A stretch of 64,000 bases of DNA from DATARR01 sp036376245 (GTDB lineage: Bacteria; Acidobacteriota; Thermoanaerobaculia; Multivoradales; UBA5704), in NCBI GenBank assembly GCA_036376245.1, contig DASVAS010000055.1, positions 53,148 through 117,147 of the forward strand, given 5' to 3'. The first letter of the stretch is position 1; each line of letters begins with the position of its first letter. Both the position numbers and the translations under genes were made by a program. This document shows positions 49,216 to 58,927 of this stretch, piece after piece. Below the pieces are notes generated by a model that saw only the letters and a program-made list of their open reading frames with translations, ran no database searches and was not told the origin of the DNA.

Positions 49216-49637
49216 GAGTCTTTTCCGTCCTCGCCGAGGCGCTGCTCCAGGATCTCCAGACGCGCGGAGACCTGGCGCAGCTCGCGCTCGGTGCGCGCCT
49301 GGGCGTCGATCAGCTCTTCGATCAACCGCGAAGCCGTCTGGTTGTAGGCGTTCTGCTGCTCGATCAACGGGCGGGAGAACCACTTGAGGAACAGTTTGTA
49401 GAACGCCTTGCGGGCGAGGACGATCAGACGTCCCAGCCCCGGCCGGTGCGAGAAGGGCTCGGGCTCGCGCACGTACTCGCGCTGCTTCAGCTCCAGCAGG
49501 CCGCCGCGCGTGGCCTCCGTCCCGCCCAGGGTCGCGGACTCAGCCCGGCGCTGGCGCACGCCGGAGCGGACCTTCTGGAGGACTTCGGCGACCTGGGGAT
49601 CGTCGGGCGGCGCGGAAGATGAGGTGTCGTCGGACAT
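49212..49637 (-). CDS. Small coiled-coil protein coupled to a glycosyltransferase
   Basis: A 141-residue protein with no recognised domain. The middle has AFYKLFLKWFSRPLIEQQNA, a possible amphipathic membrane-contact helix, and the C-terminus RLIEELIDAQARTERELRQV continues as a coiled coil. Its stop overlaps the GTG of the glycosyltransferase, so it may scaffold or anchor that enzyme. Confidence 0.7.
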   Translation of the reverse strand: MSDDTSSSAPPDDPQVAEVLQKVRSGVRQRRAESATLGGTEATRGGLLELKQREYVREPEPFSHRPGLGRLIVLARKAFYKLFLKWFSRPLIEQQNAYNQTASRLIEELIDAQARTERELRQVSARLEILEQRLGEDGKDS

Positions 49638-49638
49638 G

Positions 49639-49672
49639 CGATTTTGGATTTTAGATTTTGGATTTTGGATTG
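49639..49672. repeat. GATTTTGGA short tandem repeat
   Basis: Four copies of GATTTTGGA/GATTTTAGA between the coiled-coil gene and the membrane protein gene; AT-rich against a GC-rich background. Confidence 0.7.
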
Positions 49673-49679
49673 CGGAAGA

Positions 49680-51395
49680 CTAGTAGCCCTGGCCCGTGAA
49701 GTCGAGGAAGACGCCGAGGTCCCGCGGATCGCCGTTGTCGCGGTAGGCGCGGGCGGGGACGAGGCCGGCGGTGGTCTCCAGGGTGAGGCGGTAGACGCGC
49801 TCGCGGGGCGCGGCCGGGAAGAAGCCGAGATCCCGGGTCGCGGGGGTCAGGGCGATCTCGACGGGCGTGCCGTCGCGCTTGCCCTGGGTGTCGAAGCGGA
49901 CGCGCAGGCGTTCCGCGCCGCTGTCCAGCGTCAGCTCGTTGTCCGCCGCCAGGGAGTAGACGGTGAGGGCGAGCTTCGGGAGCGGGGCCGGCGAGACCAC
50001 GATCACCTCGGAGCGGGTGCCGCCGCGCACCCAGACGCCGTTGGGATGGTTCTCCTCGGCGAAGAAGGACTGCCGGGGCACGATCCAGAGGGCGTTCCCC
50101 CAGGTCCGCCGGAAGAAGCCGGGGAGATGGTCGCCCGGCAACAGGGTCAGCTCCAGGGGAAGCCGCTGGAAGGCCGGCGCGGCGGCGTGGAGCGGGTGGA
50201 TCACGGCCACGGCGGTCCACAGGCCGGCGGCGGCGAAGGGCAGGAGCAGGCTCCGGCGGACGCCGATCCGCCCCGGCAGCAGGACGAAAGCCGGGTAGAT
50301 TGCCACCAGGTAGCGGCTGCCCAGGAAGCCGGGGCCGCCCGCGAAATCGTTCGGATGGAGCAGCAGGACAGCGAAGACATAGCCCCCCAGCCCAGCCAGA
50401 AGCAGGTGGCGGCAGCGGTCCTTCGGACCCCACAGATAGAGGGCCAGCGCGAAGAGGGCGAAGGGGAAGTAGGGCAGGAGTCCGGTATGGCGGCCGGCAA
50501 AGACGTAGAGGAGGTTGCGCGGCAGCAGGCGCAGGCCGGCGGCGATGTTCAAGTCCGGGGTCTCTCCCCGGTAGCCCTGCCAGGGATCTCCTGGATCCTG
50601 AAGGGGGAAGGCGGTCTCGAAGGTCCGGCGCTGGGCGCCTCCGAAGGCGGTCCACTCCCCCGTCACGCCCTTCTGGAGCAGGACGAGGGCTCCGGCGGCC
50701 AGGAGGACGGCGAGGGCCACGGCCGCGAAGTCCCGCCAGCGGCGTCGCCAGGCGAGGTCGGCCAGAACGGGCAGGCCCAGCAGGGCCGCCAGCGGGTTCT
50801 GGATGAGAAGCACGCCGAGGAGGACGCCGGCCAGAGCCAAAAGCGCGAGATGGTTCCGGTCCATCCCCGGGGCCTTGCGCAGGCGCTGCCAGATCAGGAG
50901 CGGGAAGAAGACGCAGGCCATGACGAAGACGTCCGGCTCGAGGCGGAAGGCGTAGGCCAGGGCCGCGGAGGCGAAGAAGAAGCCGCCCGCGAAGAGGCCC
51001 GCCGGGCCGTTCTCGCCGGAAAGATGCCAGATCGCGGCGCCGGCCATCCCTAAGAACAGGGCCATGTTGAGCAGGACGATCCCGCGCAGGCCGAGGATGC
51101 CGTAGAAGGGCAGGGCCGCCAGCGGGTAGGCCAGGGGACGGCCGTAGCGCAGGGTCTTGCCGCCGTCGCTGGTGAACAACGTCAGTCCCGCGGGGCCGCC
51201 GTCCCAGACGCGCTCGGCCCGGCGGAGGTCGGCCTCGGCGTAGACGAGGTCGTGATCGTGCCAGAGGCTCTGGACGATCATGACCGGCGTGGCCTCGTCG
51301 CCCGTGGGCAGAGGGGCGCGCAGGCCGGCCACCGACCAGGCCAGGGCCAGCAGCGTCACGGCTGTAGCGAGGAGTGGGAGGGCTCGGAGACGCAT
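49680..51395 (-). CDS. Polytopic membrane protein, GT-C-like
   Basis: A 571-residue membrane protein. It begins MRLRALPLLATAVTLLALAW, then LPTGDEATPVMIVQSLWHDH, where GDE is the kind of acidic first-loop motif found in GT-C glycosyltransferases such as PMT/ArnT. Around ten hydrophobic segments follow and a soluble C-terminal domain ends VFLDFTGQGY. A lipid-linked sugar donor is plausible; not proven. Confidence 0.7.
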   Translation of the reverse strand: MRLRALPLLATAVTLLALAWSVAGLRAPLPTGDEATPVMIVQSLWHDHDLVYAEADLRRAERVWDGGPAGLTLFTSDGGKTLRYGRPLAYPLAALPFYGILGLRGIVLLNMALFLGMAGAAIWHLSGENGPAGLFAGGFFFASAALAYAFRLEPDVFVMACVFFPLLIWQRLRKAPGMDRNHLALLALAGVLLGVLLIQNPLAALLGLPVLADLAWRRRWRDFAAVALAVLLAAGALVLLQKGVTGEWTAFGGAQRRTFETAFPLQDPGDPWQGYRGETPDLNIAAGLRLLPRNLLYVFAGRHTGLLPYFPFALFALALYLWGPKDRCRHLLLAGLGGYVFAVLLLHPNDFAGGPGFLGSRYLVAIYPAFVLLPGRIGVRRSLLLPFAAAGLWTAVAVIHPLHAAAPAFQRLPLELTLLPGDHLPGFFRRTWGNALWIVPRQSFFAEENHPNGVWVRGGTRSEVIVVSPAPLPKLALTVYSLAADNELTLDSGAERLRVRFDTQGKRDGTPVEIALTPATRDLGFFPAAPRERVYRLTLETTAGLVPARAYRDNGDPRDLGVFLDFTGQGY

Positions 51396-51446
51396 CGTCT
51401 GGATCGGGAATTCCGGAAACGGGCCTAACGATACACTCTCCACCGC

Positions 51447-52601
51447 ATGTGGGGAAAACTCTGGACCACTCTACGCCGCCGGCGGGCGGAGCCTCGGCTG
51501 ACCGTGGCGGTGGACGTCAACCCCCTCTACGAGACGCTGACCGGGGTGGGCTGGTACCTGTATCAGCTCCTGGTCCACCTGGCGGAACGGGACGACCTGC
51601 GGCTGCGGCTGTACGGCCAGGCCCTGGAGGCGGGAGGTCCGGGGGAGCCCCGGCCGGTGGTGGAGCTGCCCACGGGACCGGCCATCGAGCGGGTGGTCTG
51701 GGAGGGGCCGCGACGGCTGGCTCCCCTGCTGGTGGCGGCGGACGGCAACCGGGTGCTCTTCGCGCCTAACTATCTCGTCCCCAGGCTTTTCCGCTTCGCC
51801 CGGGGAGCGCGGGTGGTGACGGTTCACGATCTCGGCGTGCGCAAGGTCCCCTGGGCGGTGCGCCCGGATTCGGCGGCGGCCCTGCGGGAGGGGCTGGACC
51901 GCTCGCTGCTGGAGGCCGACCTGCTGCTCACCACCAGCGAGGCGGTGCGCCGGGAGCTGATCGCGATGGGTGTGGCGCCGGACCGTGCGCGGGCGATCCA
52001 TCTCGGCACGGGACTGGTCTCCGGGACGGACGGCGGGGCGCCGCCGCCGGGGACGCCGGACCGCTACGCCCTCCACGTGGGCACGATCGAGCCGCGGAAG
52101 AACGTGCCCGCCCTGCTGGCCGCCTGGCGTCTGTTGCGGCGGCGCGGGTCCAACCCTCCCCCGCTGGTGCTGTGCGGCGCGTTCGGCTGGAAGGTGGAGG
52201 AGATCCGGCAGGAGATCGCGGAGGCGGAGCGCGAGGGGTGGCTGGTCCATCTCGGGTACGTGAGCGCGGACGAGCTCGCCGCGCTCTACCGGGGGGCCTG
52301 GATGGTGGCGCTGCCGACCTTCTACGAGGGGTTCGGCCTGCCGGCGGTGGAGGCGATGCGCGCCGGCGCGCCGCTGGTGGCGAGCGACATTCCCGTGCTG
52401 CGGGAGGTGGCGGGGGACGCCGCCCTCTACGCGCCGCCGGACCGTCCGGACCTCTGGGCCGACCGCATGCAGGAGCTGCTCGGGAATGCTGAGCTGCGGG
52501 AGGGTCTGCGCCAGCGGGGGCTGGAGCGGGCCGGGCTCTTCGACTGGCGACAGGCGGCGGCGGAGACGGCGGCGGCCTTTCATGCGGCGGCGCTGAAGTA
52601 G
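51447..52601 (+). CDS. Glycosyltransferase family 4 protein
   Basis: A 384-residue GT4 of the mannosyltransferase-like type. VAVDVNPLYETLTGVGWYLY, then ALHVGTIEPRKNVPALLAAW, VLCGAFGWKVEE and ALPTFYEGFGLPAVEAMRAG (E-x7-E). It begins a plus-strand run with the membrane protein 12 bp downstream and shares style with the enzymes at 56646 and 57800. Confidence 0.93.
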   Translation: MWGKLWTTLRRRRAEPRLTVAVDVNPLYETLTGVGWYLYQLLVHLAERDDLRLRLYGQALEAGGPGEPRPVVELPTGPAIERVVWEGPRRLAPLLVAADGNRVLFAPNYLVPRLFRFARGARVVTVHDLGVRKVPWAVRPDSAAALREGLDRSLLEADLLLTTSEAVRRELIAMGVAPDRARAIHLGTGLVSGTDGGAPPPGTPDRYALHVGTIEPRKNVPALLAAWRLLRRRGSNPPPLVLCGAFGWKVEEIRQEIAEAEREGWLVHLGYVSADELAALYRGAWMVALPTFYEGFGLPAVEAMRAGAPLVASDIPVLREVAGDAALYAPPDRPDLWADRMQELLGNAELREGLRQRGLERAGLFDWRQAAAETAAAFHAAALK

Positions 52602-52613
52602 ACTCCTTGTCCC

Positions 52614-54842
52614 ATGTCGCCTTCTTCCCTGATCCCTCCGGCGATCACCGCGATCCTGCTCGCGGGCGCCATCTTCCAGGGATCCTCCCGAGCTTTTCAG
52701 GCCCTGGTCCTGGCGGCGATGCTGGCGGCGCTCTGGGGGACGGGGTCCCGCCTGGCCCGCTGGCTGGTCCCGGACTTCGAAACGGAATCCCGCTGGACCG
52801 CCGCGTTCACCTTCGCGGCGGCGGTCGCCGTCGTGCCCGCGACGTGGATGGGACACTTCGGGTGGATGTGGCCGGGGACGTTCCTGATCTGGACGGCGCT
52901 GGCGTACGCGGCCAGCCGCTTCCTGCCCCGGCCCGCCGTCGCCGTGGAAGAGCCGCCGGCCGACGAGCCGCCGGCCGCGCCGAAGCCCTGGCTGGCCCGC
53001 TTCGCCCGGATCGAAACGGTCCTGCTCGCCGCGGCCATCCTGGCCGTCGCCGTAGTCGCCCTCCACGACATGCACCGGCTGCGCTACACGGCTTCCGGGG
53101 ATTATGGGTTCGACGACAACTCATACCACCTGTCGGCGGTGGCGGTCTGGCTGCGGCACGGCGACCTGCGGATGATCCGCTTCTCCATGGGGGACGCCAG
53201 CACGCCGTTCTATCCGGTTCTGGGCGAGGTGGCCTCGTGGGTGCTGTTCACGCCGTTCGGGGACAGCGACGTGGCGGCGCGCTGGTCGCAGCTCCCGTTC
53301 GCGGTCTTCTCTTTCTTCGCCGTGGCCGGCATCGCCCGGCGGCTCGGGCTGTCGCGCTGGAACGCGGTATTCGCGGCGCTGGTGTTCGCCTCGATCCACC
53401 GCGTGCTCCCCGTGTTCGCGCTGGGAGCGGGCAACGACCACAGCGCCTCCTATTTCACCCTGGCGGCCCTCGACGCGGGGCTCGCCCTGGCCCGCCGGCC
53501 GCGGCCGGGCGCGGCGGTGGCGACCGGCGCCGCCGTGGGGCTGCTCCTCGGCACGAAGTACATCGGGATACTGTTCACGCCCGTGATCCTCGCCGTGGTC
53601 GCGGCCGCCCACCTGCTGGAGCGGCGGCGCGGGGGCAAGCGGGCTCCGGCGGGCCGGCTGGCGAAGCTGGCCGTCCTCGTGATGCTGGCCATGGCCGTGA
53701 CCGGCGGCTACACGTACCTGCGGAACGCCGTCACCATGGGGAACCCGATCTTCCCCGCCCCCGTGCGGCTCCTGGGCGTGGAGGTCTTCCCCGGCTGGGA
53801 GAGCGCCACGGTCACCTACCGCAAGGATGCGCCCGAGTTCGACATCGATCTCTGGCACTTCCTGACCCGTCGCAAGGAGCTCTTCGGCCCCTTCTTCCCG
53901 TTCACCATGCTGCCGGCCGCCGTGATAGCCCCCCTTCTGGCCCTGGGACGGCGGCGGTTCGTGGCGGCCCTGATCCTCTCGCTGCCGGCGGTGTTCTTCC
54001 TCCAGTTCCTCTACCTGATGCACGACCACCGGGACATGCGCTACTTCCTGCCCGGCGTGGCTCTGGCGGCGGTGGCATTCTCCTGGCTGCTCGCGCGGGC
54101 CGGCTCCTGGGCCGCGCCCATGCGGGCGGGCCTCCTGGCGCTGATCACCTATCAGGCGACCCGGCGGCTCGACCGCGGCGACGTGTTCGAGATCCTGATG
54201 ACGCTGGCGCTGTTCGCGGCGGGGGCGCTGGCCGTCCTGGCGTGGCGGCGGGGCTGGGGGAGGACGGAGTGGCGTTGGCGCGGTCTCGCGGCGGCGGCCG
54301 GAATCGGCTTCGCGGCGCTCTCCCTTGGGCCCACGGTCGGGAAATACCAGCACCTCAAGCTGGACCGCCGGTGGGGTCCGTTCGCCCTGGAGCAAATAGC
54401 CGGGCCGCGGGGAGTCCGCGTCGGCTACGCGGGCCTGAACCAGCCCTACCTGTTCTTCGGCAGCCGGGTGCAGAACGACCTGCAGATCGTGCCGCGGAGC
54501 CGCCGGGGACTGCCGGGCCAGTACTACTCCTGGGGGAAGCCGCTCGTCGAGCCCTACGAGGACCGGGGATACCAGCGATGGCGGAACGTCCTCGACCGCC
54601 TGAAGATCGAGTACCTGGTCCTCATCCCGACGGACGCGCTGACTCCGGAGAGGGACTGGGTGGCGAAGCGTCCGGAGGAGTTCGAGCTGATGTTCGACGA
54701 CGGGAGCACCGAGATCTGGCGCGTCCTCCCAGCCAGGCCGGCACCCGCGGAACGCGGCGGAGCAGATCGCCCAGGGCGAAAGCGAAGAGGACCAGGAACG
54801 GCACCGAGGCCTGCAGCAGGAAGCGGTTCCAGGTCGTCCTGA
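52614..54842 (+). CDS. Large polytopic membrane protein, GT-C-like
   Basis: A 742-residue protein with many hydrophobic helices (AILAVAVVALHDMHRL, ALALAAVAFSWLLARAGSW and others) and DYGFDDNSYHLSAVAVWLRH, a GT-C/ArnT-like first-loop acidic motif. The natural C-terminus appears to be near EIWRVLPARPAP; the last ~35 low-complexity residues read antisense through the convergent gene. The function is probably transfer from polyprenyl-linked sugars or polymerisation; uncertain. Confidence 0.72.
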   Translation: MSPSSLIPPAITAILLAGAIFQGSSRAFQALVLAAMLAALWGTGSRLARWLVPDFETESRWTAAFTFAAAVAVVPATWMGHFGWMWPGTFLIWTALAYAASRFLPRPAVAVEEPPADEPPAAPKPWLARFARIETVLLAAAILAVAVVALHDMHRLRYTASGDYGFDDNSYHLSAVAVWLRHGDLRMIRFSMGDASTPFYPVLGEVASWVLFTPFGDSDVAARWSQLPFAVFSFFAVAGIARRLGLSRWNAVFAALVFASIHRVLPVFALGAGNDHSASYFTLAALDAGLALARRPRPGAAVATGAAVGLLLGTKYIGILFTPVILAVVAAAHLLERRRGGKRAPAGRLAKLAVLVMLAMAVTGGYTYLRNAVTMGNPIFPAPVRLLGVEVFPGWESATVTYRKDAPEFDIDLWHFLTRRKELFGPFFPFTMLPAAVIAPLLALGRRRFVAALILSLPAVFFLQFLYLMHDHRDMRYFLPGVALAAVAFSWLLARAGSWAAPMRAGLLALITYQATRRLDRGDVFEILMTLALFAAGALAVLAWRRGWGRTEWRWRGLAAAAGIGFAALSLGPTVGKYQHLKLDRRWGPFALEQIAGPRGVRVGYAGLNQPYLFFGSRVQNDLQIVPRSRRGLPGQYYSWGKPLVEPYEDRGYQRWRNVLDRLKIEYLVLIPTDALTPERDWVAKRPEEFELMFDDGSTEIWRVLPARPAPAERGGADRPGRKRRGPGTAPRPAAGSGSRSS

Positions 54843-56142
54843 CGAAGAAGCCGGGCTCCACGGCGAGGGAGTAGGCGGTCCAGGCCAGGGCCAGCGGCGC
54901 CGCGGCGGCGAGCAGGAGGGGGAGGGTGGTCCGGCGGCGCACACCGCGCCAGCCGGCGAGCAGGACCAGCGGCGCCACCGACCAGAAGATCCCCCAGTCG
55001 AGCAGGGCCACCATCTCATAGCGCACCTGCGTCGCGAGGTAGGGGACGCGGGCCAGGATCTCCGGTCCGAGGACGAACCGGAAGAGGCTCCTGTACTCCT
55101 GGTAGTGGATTTCCGGGATGCCGACCCGCCAGGACGAAAGCAGGACGAAAGCCAGGGCCGGCGGCAGGACGGCGAGGCCGAGAGGCTTGCGCAGGAGCCG
55201 CCACCGCCGGCGCCGGCCGGGCCGGCTCCCCCACGGGAGGACGGTCCTGAGCCCGGCCGCGGCCAGGGCCGCCGCGGCGAGCGGGAGGCCCTCGGTCTTG
55301 GTGAGAATGGCGCCCGCCAGCAGGAGGCCGGCCGCCAGGCCGCCGGAGAGGCGCGGCCGGGAATCCAGCAGGAGCGGCAGGGCGGCGCCGTAGAAGCATG
55401 CCAGCGGCAGGTCGCTGTAGGCGCTCACCGCGCCGCCGCCGTTGAAGAACGCGGGGAACGGCAGCAGGGCGGCGGCGGTGACGGTCCAGGCCGCGGCGGC
55501 GCTCCCGGCTCCCAGGCGCCGCGCGCCGCCGTGAATCAGCAGCAGCCAGACGGGCAGGAACGCCGCGTACACGGGCCGGAAGAAGGGCTGGTCCTCCCCC
55601 GCCCCGATCACCTCCTGGACGGCGACCTGGGCGACGGGCATCAGCAGGGGGTACCACGGGAGGCTGACGAACCAGCCGGGCTGCTTGATCGCGCGGGCGT
55701 CCACCGTCCCCTCGGCGCGCAGGTACTTGGCCTGGGCGCCCCAGGTCATGCGGCCGTCCCAGTCCGTCAGGGGCGTGTAGAGGGTCTGGGCCAGCGCCGC
55801 GAGGGAAATCACCACGGCGACGGCGGTCGCCGCCCGCTCCCAGGGAGGCCGCGGGCCGGTCCGGGGACTGCGCCGTCCGCGCCGCAGCCGCGCGATCAGC
55901 CCGGCGAGCGCGGGCGCGGCGGCGACCGCGAGGATGGCCGGCGGCCGCAGGGGCACGGAGAGGAAGTGAGAGAGGGCGTAGAGGATTCCGGCGGTCCAGG
56001 CGATCCCCAGCAGGTAGCCATAGGCCAGCCGGTGGGCGAGCGGGCGCTCGCGGATCGCGGGGAGAACCTCGGCGAGGCCGGCGCCGGGCGCGGCGAACAG
56101 GGCGACGCCGGCGAGGCCCGCGAAGGCTTCACCGGGGACCAA
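54622..56142 (-). CDS. Polytopic membrane protein, GT-C-like
   Basis: A 506-residue membrane protein. LYTPLTDWDGRMTWGAQAKYL has the acidic loop typical of DUF2029/ArnT-like GT-C proteins, followed by many transmembrane segments. The start is TTG at 56142, supported by GGGAGGAGG four bases upstream and a 14-bp overlap with the preceding gene. The C-terminal ~45 residues (RSRCSRRRTSARTPP) run antisense into the convergent gene. Confidence 0.72.
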   Translation of the reverse strand: MVPGEAFAGLAGVALFAAPGAGLAEVLPAIRERPLAHRLAYGYLLGIAWTAGILYALSHFLSVPLRPPAILAVAAAPALAGLIARLRRGRRSPRTGPRPPWERAATAVAVVISLAALAQTLYTPLTDWDGRMTWGAQAKYLRAEGTVDARAIKQPGWFVSLPWYPLLMPVAQVAVQEVIGAGEDQPFFRPVYAAFLPVWLLLIHGGARRLGAGSAAAAWTVTAAALLPFPAFFNGGGAVSAYSDLPLACFYGAALPLLLDSRPRLSGGLAAGLLLAGAILTKTEGLPLAAAALAAAGLRTVLPWGSRPGRRRRWRLLRKPLGLAVLPPALAFVLLSSWRVGIPEIHYQEYRSLFRFVLGPEILARVPYLATQVRYEMVALLDWGIFWSVAPLVLLAGWRGVRRRTTLPLLLAAAAPLALAWTAYSLAVEPGFFVRTTWNRFLLQASVPFLVLFAFALGDLLRRVPRVPAWLGGRARSRCSRRRTSARTPPDASPPSPSPESARPSG

Positions 56143-56632
56143 GCGCCTCCTCCCGCAACTGGCGGAGGAACTCTTCGCGGTCGAGGAAGACCGGCGGCTC
56201 CCCCCCGGGCACGGTGAGGACCACCCAGCGCGGCCCGGGCGGCATCGCCGACGCGACCCGGGCGGGATCCCTGAGGTCGTCGAGAGGTCCGAGGTAGCGC
56301 GCCCGCCGGGGCGCGAGGTCGTAGCGGACGAAGTAGGCCCCGCCGCTCCGCAACCCGCCGCCGTCGACCAGGAAGTATTCGCCGTCGCGGGGGATGGCGC
56401 GGCGGAGGGCCGCGATGGTCTCCACCCAGCCGTCTCCCATGACCCGGCGGCGGCTCGCGGCCATGTCCTCCCCCCAGTAGCCGTAGGTCCCGAGGAAGCG
56501 TTGACCGGCGTTGTAGATCCCCAGGCCGAGCCCCACCAGCAGGGAAACGGCGAAGAGCGCCAGCGTCAGGACGCGGAAGACGGAACCGGCGAAGGAAAGC
56601 ACGGCGGGGGATTGTACTCGCCCCGGCGGCAT
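56129..56632 (-). CDS. Membrane-anchored hypothetical protein
   Basis: A 167-residue protein: one membrane segment (VLTLALFAVSLLVGLGLGIY) then a soluble domain (VMGDGWVETIAALRRAIPRD, GEYFLVDGGGLRSGGAYFVR). I do not recognise it. The start is uncertain: ATG at 56632 or GTG at 56602. It is translationally coupled to the GT-C-like protein, suggesting an accessory subunit. Confidence 0.62.
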   Translation of the reverse strand: MPPGRVQSPAVLSFAGSVFRVLTLALFAVSLLVGLGLGIYNAGQRFLGTYGYWGEDMAASRRRVMGDGWVETIAALRRAIPRDGEYFLVDGGGLRSGGAYFVRYDLAPRRARYLGPLDDLRDPARVASAMPPGPRWVVLTVPGGEPPVFLDREEFLRQLREEALGPR

Positions 56633-56645
56633 ACAATGCCCCGCC

Positions 56646-57764
56646 ATGCCCGACCGCCGCCCCACCGTCGCCGTCGATCTGCGCGCCCTGGTCCCCGAGC
56701 CCACGGGCATCGGCGTCTACACGCGCTCCATGCTGTTGGGGTTGGCGGAACGGAACGGTGCGCGCTATCTCGGGATGGCGCACCGGCCGGTGCGGGGGGC
56801 GGAGGAGCTGACGGCGGCGGGGATCGCCCTGGAATCCCAGGACGCGCCGCTGGGCGTGCTCTGGCAGCAGCTCCGGCTGCCGCGCCGGCTCAAACAGGGC
56901 GACGTGGACCTCCTCTGGTCCCCGCTGATCACCCTGCCCCTGCGCTGCCCGGTGCCGGCGGTGGCCACGGTCCACGACCTGACGGCCCTGCTGCTGCCCG
57001 AGACCCACACGCTGAAGGTGCGCTGGAGCCTGCTGCCGTTCCTGCGCCCGTCGTTCGAGGCGGCGCGGCGGCTGGTGACCATCTCGCAGGCCACCGCGCG
57101 GGACCTGGCCTTCCACTTCCCCCAGTGCGCGGAGAAGATCCGCGTCGTCTATCCGGGCATCGATCCCGAGTTCCGGCCGGGAACGCCGGAGGAGATCGCC
57201 GCGACGCGCCGGGAGTTGGAGGCGCCGGAAGGGTACGTCCTCTACGTGGGGACCCTGGAGCCGCGCAAGAACGTGGGCGCGCTGCTGGACGCCTGGACGG
57301 CGTTGCGGGCGGAGGACCCGGCGACGCCGCCCCTGGTCCTGGCCGGCCCCTACGGCTGGGCGAGCGAAGGGCTGGCGCGGCGGATCGCCTCCCTGGCCCC
57401 GGAGGGGGTGCGCGCCCTGGGGCGGATCGAGCGCTCCCGTCTGGTGCGGGTCTTCCAGGCCGCCCGCGTGTTCGTCTACCCCTCGTTCTACGAGGGCTTC
57501 GGCTTTCCCGCCGCCGAGGCCCTGGCGTGCGGCGTGCCCGTGGTGGCCTCGAACGCCGCCAGCCTGCCGGAGGTGGTGGGGGACGCGGGCCTGCTGGCCG
57601 ATCCCGGCGACTCCGGGGCCCTCGCCGGACGCATCAAGACCCTCCTCGACCACCCCGGCCGGGAGCCGGAAATGCGGAACCGGGCCGTCGCGAGGGCGGG
57701 ACTCTTCCGCTGGGATCGCGCCGCCCGTGAGATGGAAGAGGTATTTTTCGAGGCTCTCGGGTAG
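56646..57764 (+). CDS. Glycosyltransferase family 4 protein
   Basis: A 372-residue GT4. VAVDLRALVPEPTGIGVYTR at the N-terminus, then YVLYVGTLEPRKNVGALLDA and YPSFYEGFGFPAAEALACGV (E-x7-E). Divergent from the 56129 gene with a very short gap. Followed by two further GT4 genes. Confidence 0.93.
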   Translation: MPDRRPTVAVDLRALVPEPTGIGVYTRSMLLGLAERNGARYLGMAHRPVRGAEELTAAGIALESQDAPLGVLWQQLRLPRRLKQGDVDLLWSPLITLPLRCPVPAVATVHDLTALLLPETHTLKVRWSLLPFLRPSFEAARRLVTISQATARDLAFHFPQCAEKIRVVYPGIDPEFRPGTPEEIAATRRELEAPEGYVLYVGTLEPRKNVGALLDAWTALRAEDPATPPLVLAGPYGWASEGLARRIASLAPEGVRALGRIERSRLVRVFQAARVFVYPSFYEGFGFPAAEALACGVPVVASNAASLPEVVGDAGLLADPGDSGALAGRIKTLLDHPGREPEMRNRAVARAGLFRWDRAAREMEEVFFEALG

Positions 57765-57799
57765 AATCCCCAGTCTCAAATCCCTTTCCGGGAGCAGGT

Positions 57800-58927
57800 T
57801 TGCCTTATACGATCGGTATCGACGCCCGTAAAATTCAGGATTTCGGGATCGGCACCTACGTCCGGAACCTCATCCGGTCGCTGGCCGCCCTGGATTCCGA
57901 GAACCGCTATGTCCTGCTGGCCAAGCCGGAGGACAAGGCCGGGCTCCAGGATCTGCCGGAGAACTTCCAGGTCGCCCTGGAGACCTCCCCCGTGTACTCG
58001 GTGCGCGAGCTGTTCGCCCTGTCGTGGCACCTCTACCGGCGCAAGCTCGACCTCTACCACTCGACGCACTACGTGCTGCCGGCCCGGGTGGGCTCCAAGG
58101 TCGTGGTGACCATCCACGACATCATCCACCTGCTCTACCCCGAGTTCCTGCCCAGCAACCTGGCGTTCCTCTACGCCCAGCGCATGATCCGCCGCAGCCT
58201 GACCCGCGGCGACCGGATCATCGCCGTGTCGCAGAACACCAAGAACGACCTGATGCGGCACTTCGAGGTGGACGGCGGCAAGATCGAGGTGATCCACAAC
58301 GGCGTGGACGACGCCTTCCGCAAGCGCCTGCCGCCGGAGGACCTGCAGCGCTGGCTGCGGGACCTCGGGATCGCCCAGCCCTACCTGCTGTTCGTGGGCA
58401 ATCCGGCCAAGCCGCACAAGAACCTGGACACGGTGGTGCAGGCCTACGCGCGGGCGCGGCGGATGGCGCAGTTCGACGCGCCGCTGATCTGCGTGGGCAG
58501 CCGCCAGGGGTCGGAGTTCAAGATCCGCTCGCGGGCCGAGTACCTGGGGATCGGCGACAAGGTCCGCCTGCTCGGCCACGTGGCCCAGGAGGCGCTGCCG
58601 GCCATCTACCAGGGGGCGACGCTGTTCCTCTACCCCACGCTCTATGAAGGGTTCGGTCTGCCGATCATCGAGGCGATGGCGTCGGGGGTGGCGGTGATCA
58701 CCTCCAACACCTCGGCCCTGAAGGAGATCGGCGAGGGCTACGCGCTGCTGGTGGACCCGCTGGACCTCGACGGCATCGCCAAGGCCATCGCCAGCCTGAT
58801 GGGCAACCCGGAGCGCCGCGCCGCCTTCGCCGAGCGCGGGATGGGCCGGGCCGAGGACTTCCGCTGGGACCAGGCGGGGCGGCGGACGCTTGACATCTAC
58901 CGGTCGGTCATCGAGGGACGGTCGTGA
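57800..58927 (+). CDS. Glycosyltransferase family 4 protein
   Basis: A 375-residue GT4: IGIDARKIQDFGIGTYVRNL, then PYLLFVGNPAKPHKNLDTVV and YPTLYEGFGLPIIEAMASGV. The start is a TTG at 57800 following GGGAGCAGG. Its stop overlaps the next gene (GTGA), so they are coupled. Confidence 0.93.
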   Translation: MPYTIGIDARKIQDFGIGTYVRNLIRSLAALDSENRYVLLAKPEDKAGLQDLPENFQVALETSPVYSVRELFALSWHLYRRKLDLYHSTHYVLPARVGSKVVVTIHDIIHLLYPEFLPSNLAFLYAQRMIRRSLTRGDRIIAVSQNTKNDLMRHFEVDGGKIEVIHNGVDDAFRKRLPPEDLQRWLRDLGIAQPYLLFVGNPAKPHKNLDTVVQAYARARRMAQFDAPLICVGSRQGSEFKIRSRAEYLGIGDKVRLLGHVAQEALPAIYQGATLFLYPTLYEGFGLPIIEAMASGVAVITSNTSALKEIGEGYALLVDPLDLDGIAKAIASLMGNPERRAAFAERGMGRAEDFRWDQAGRRTLDIYRSVIEGRS

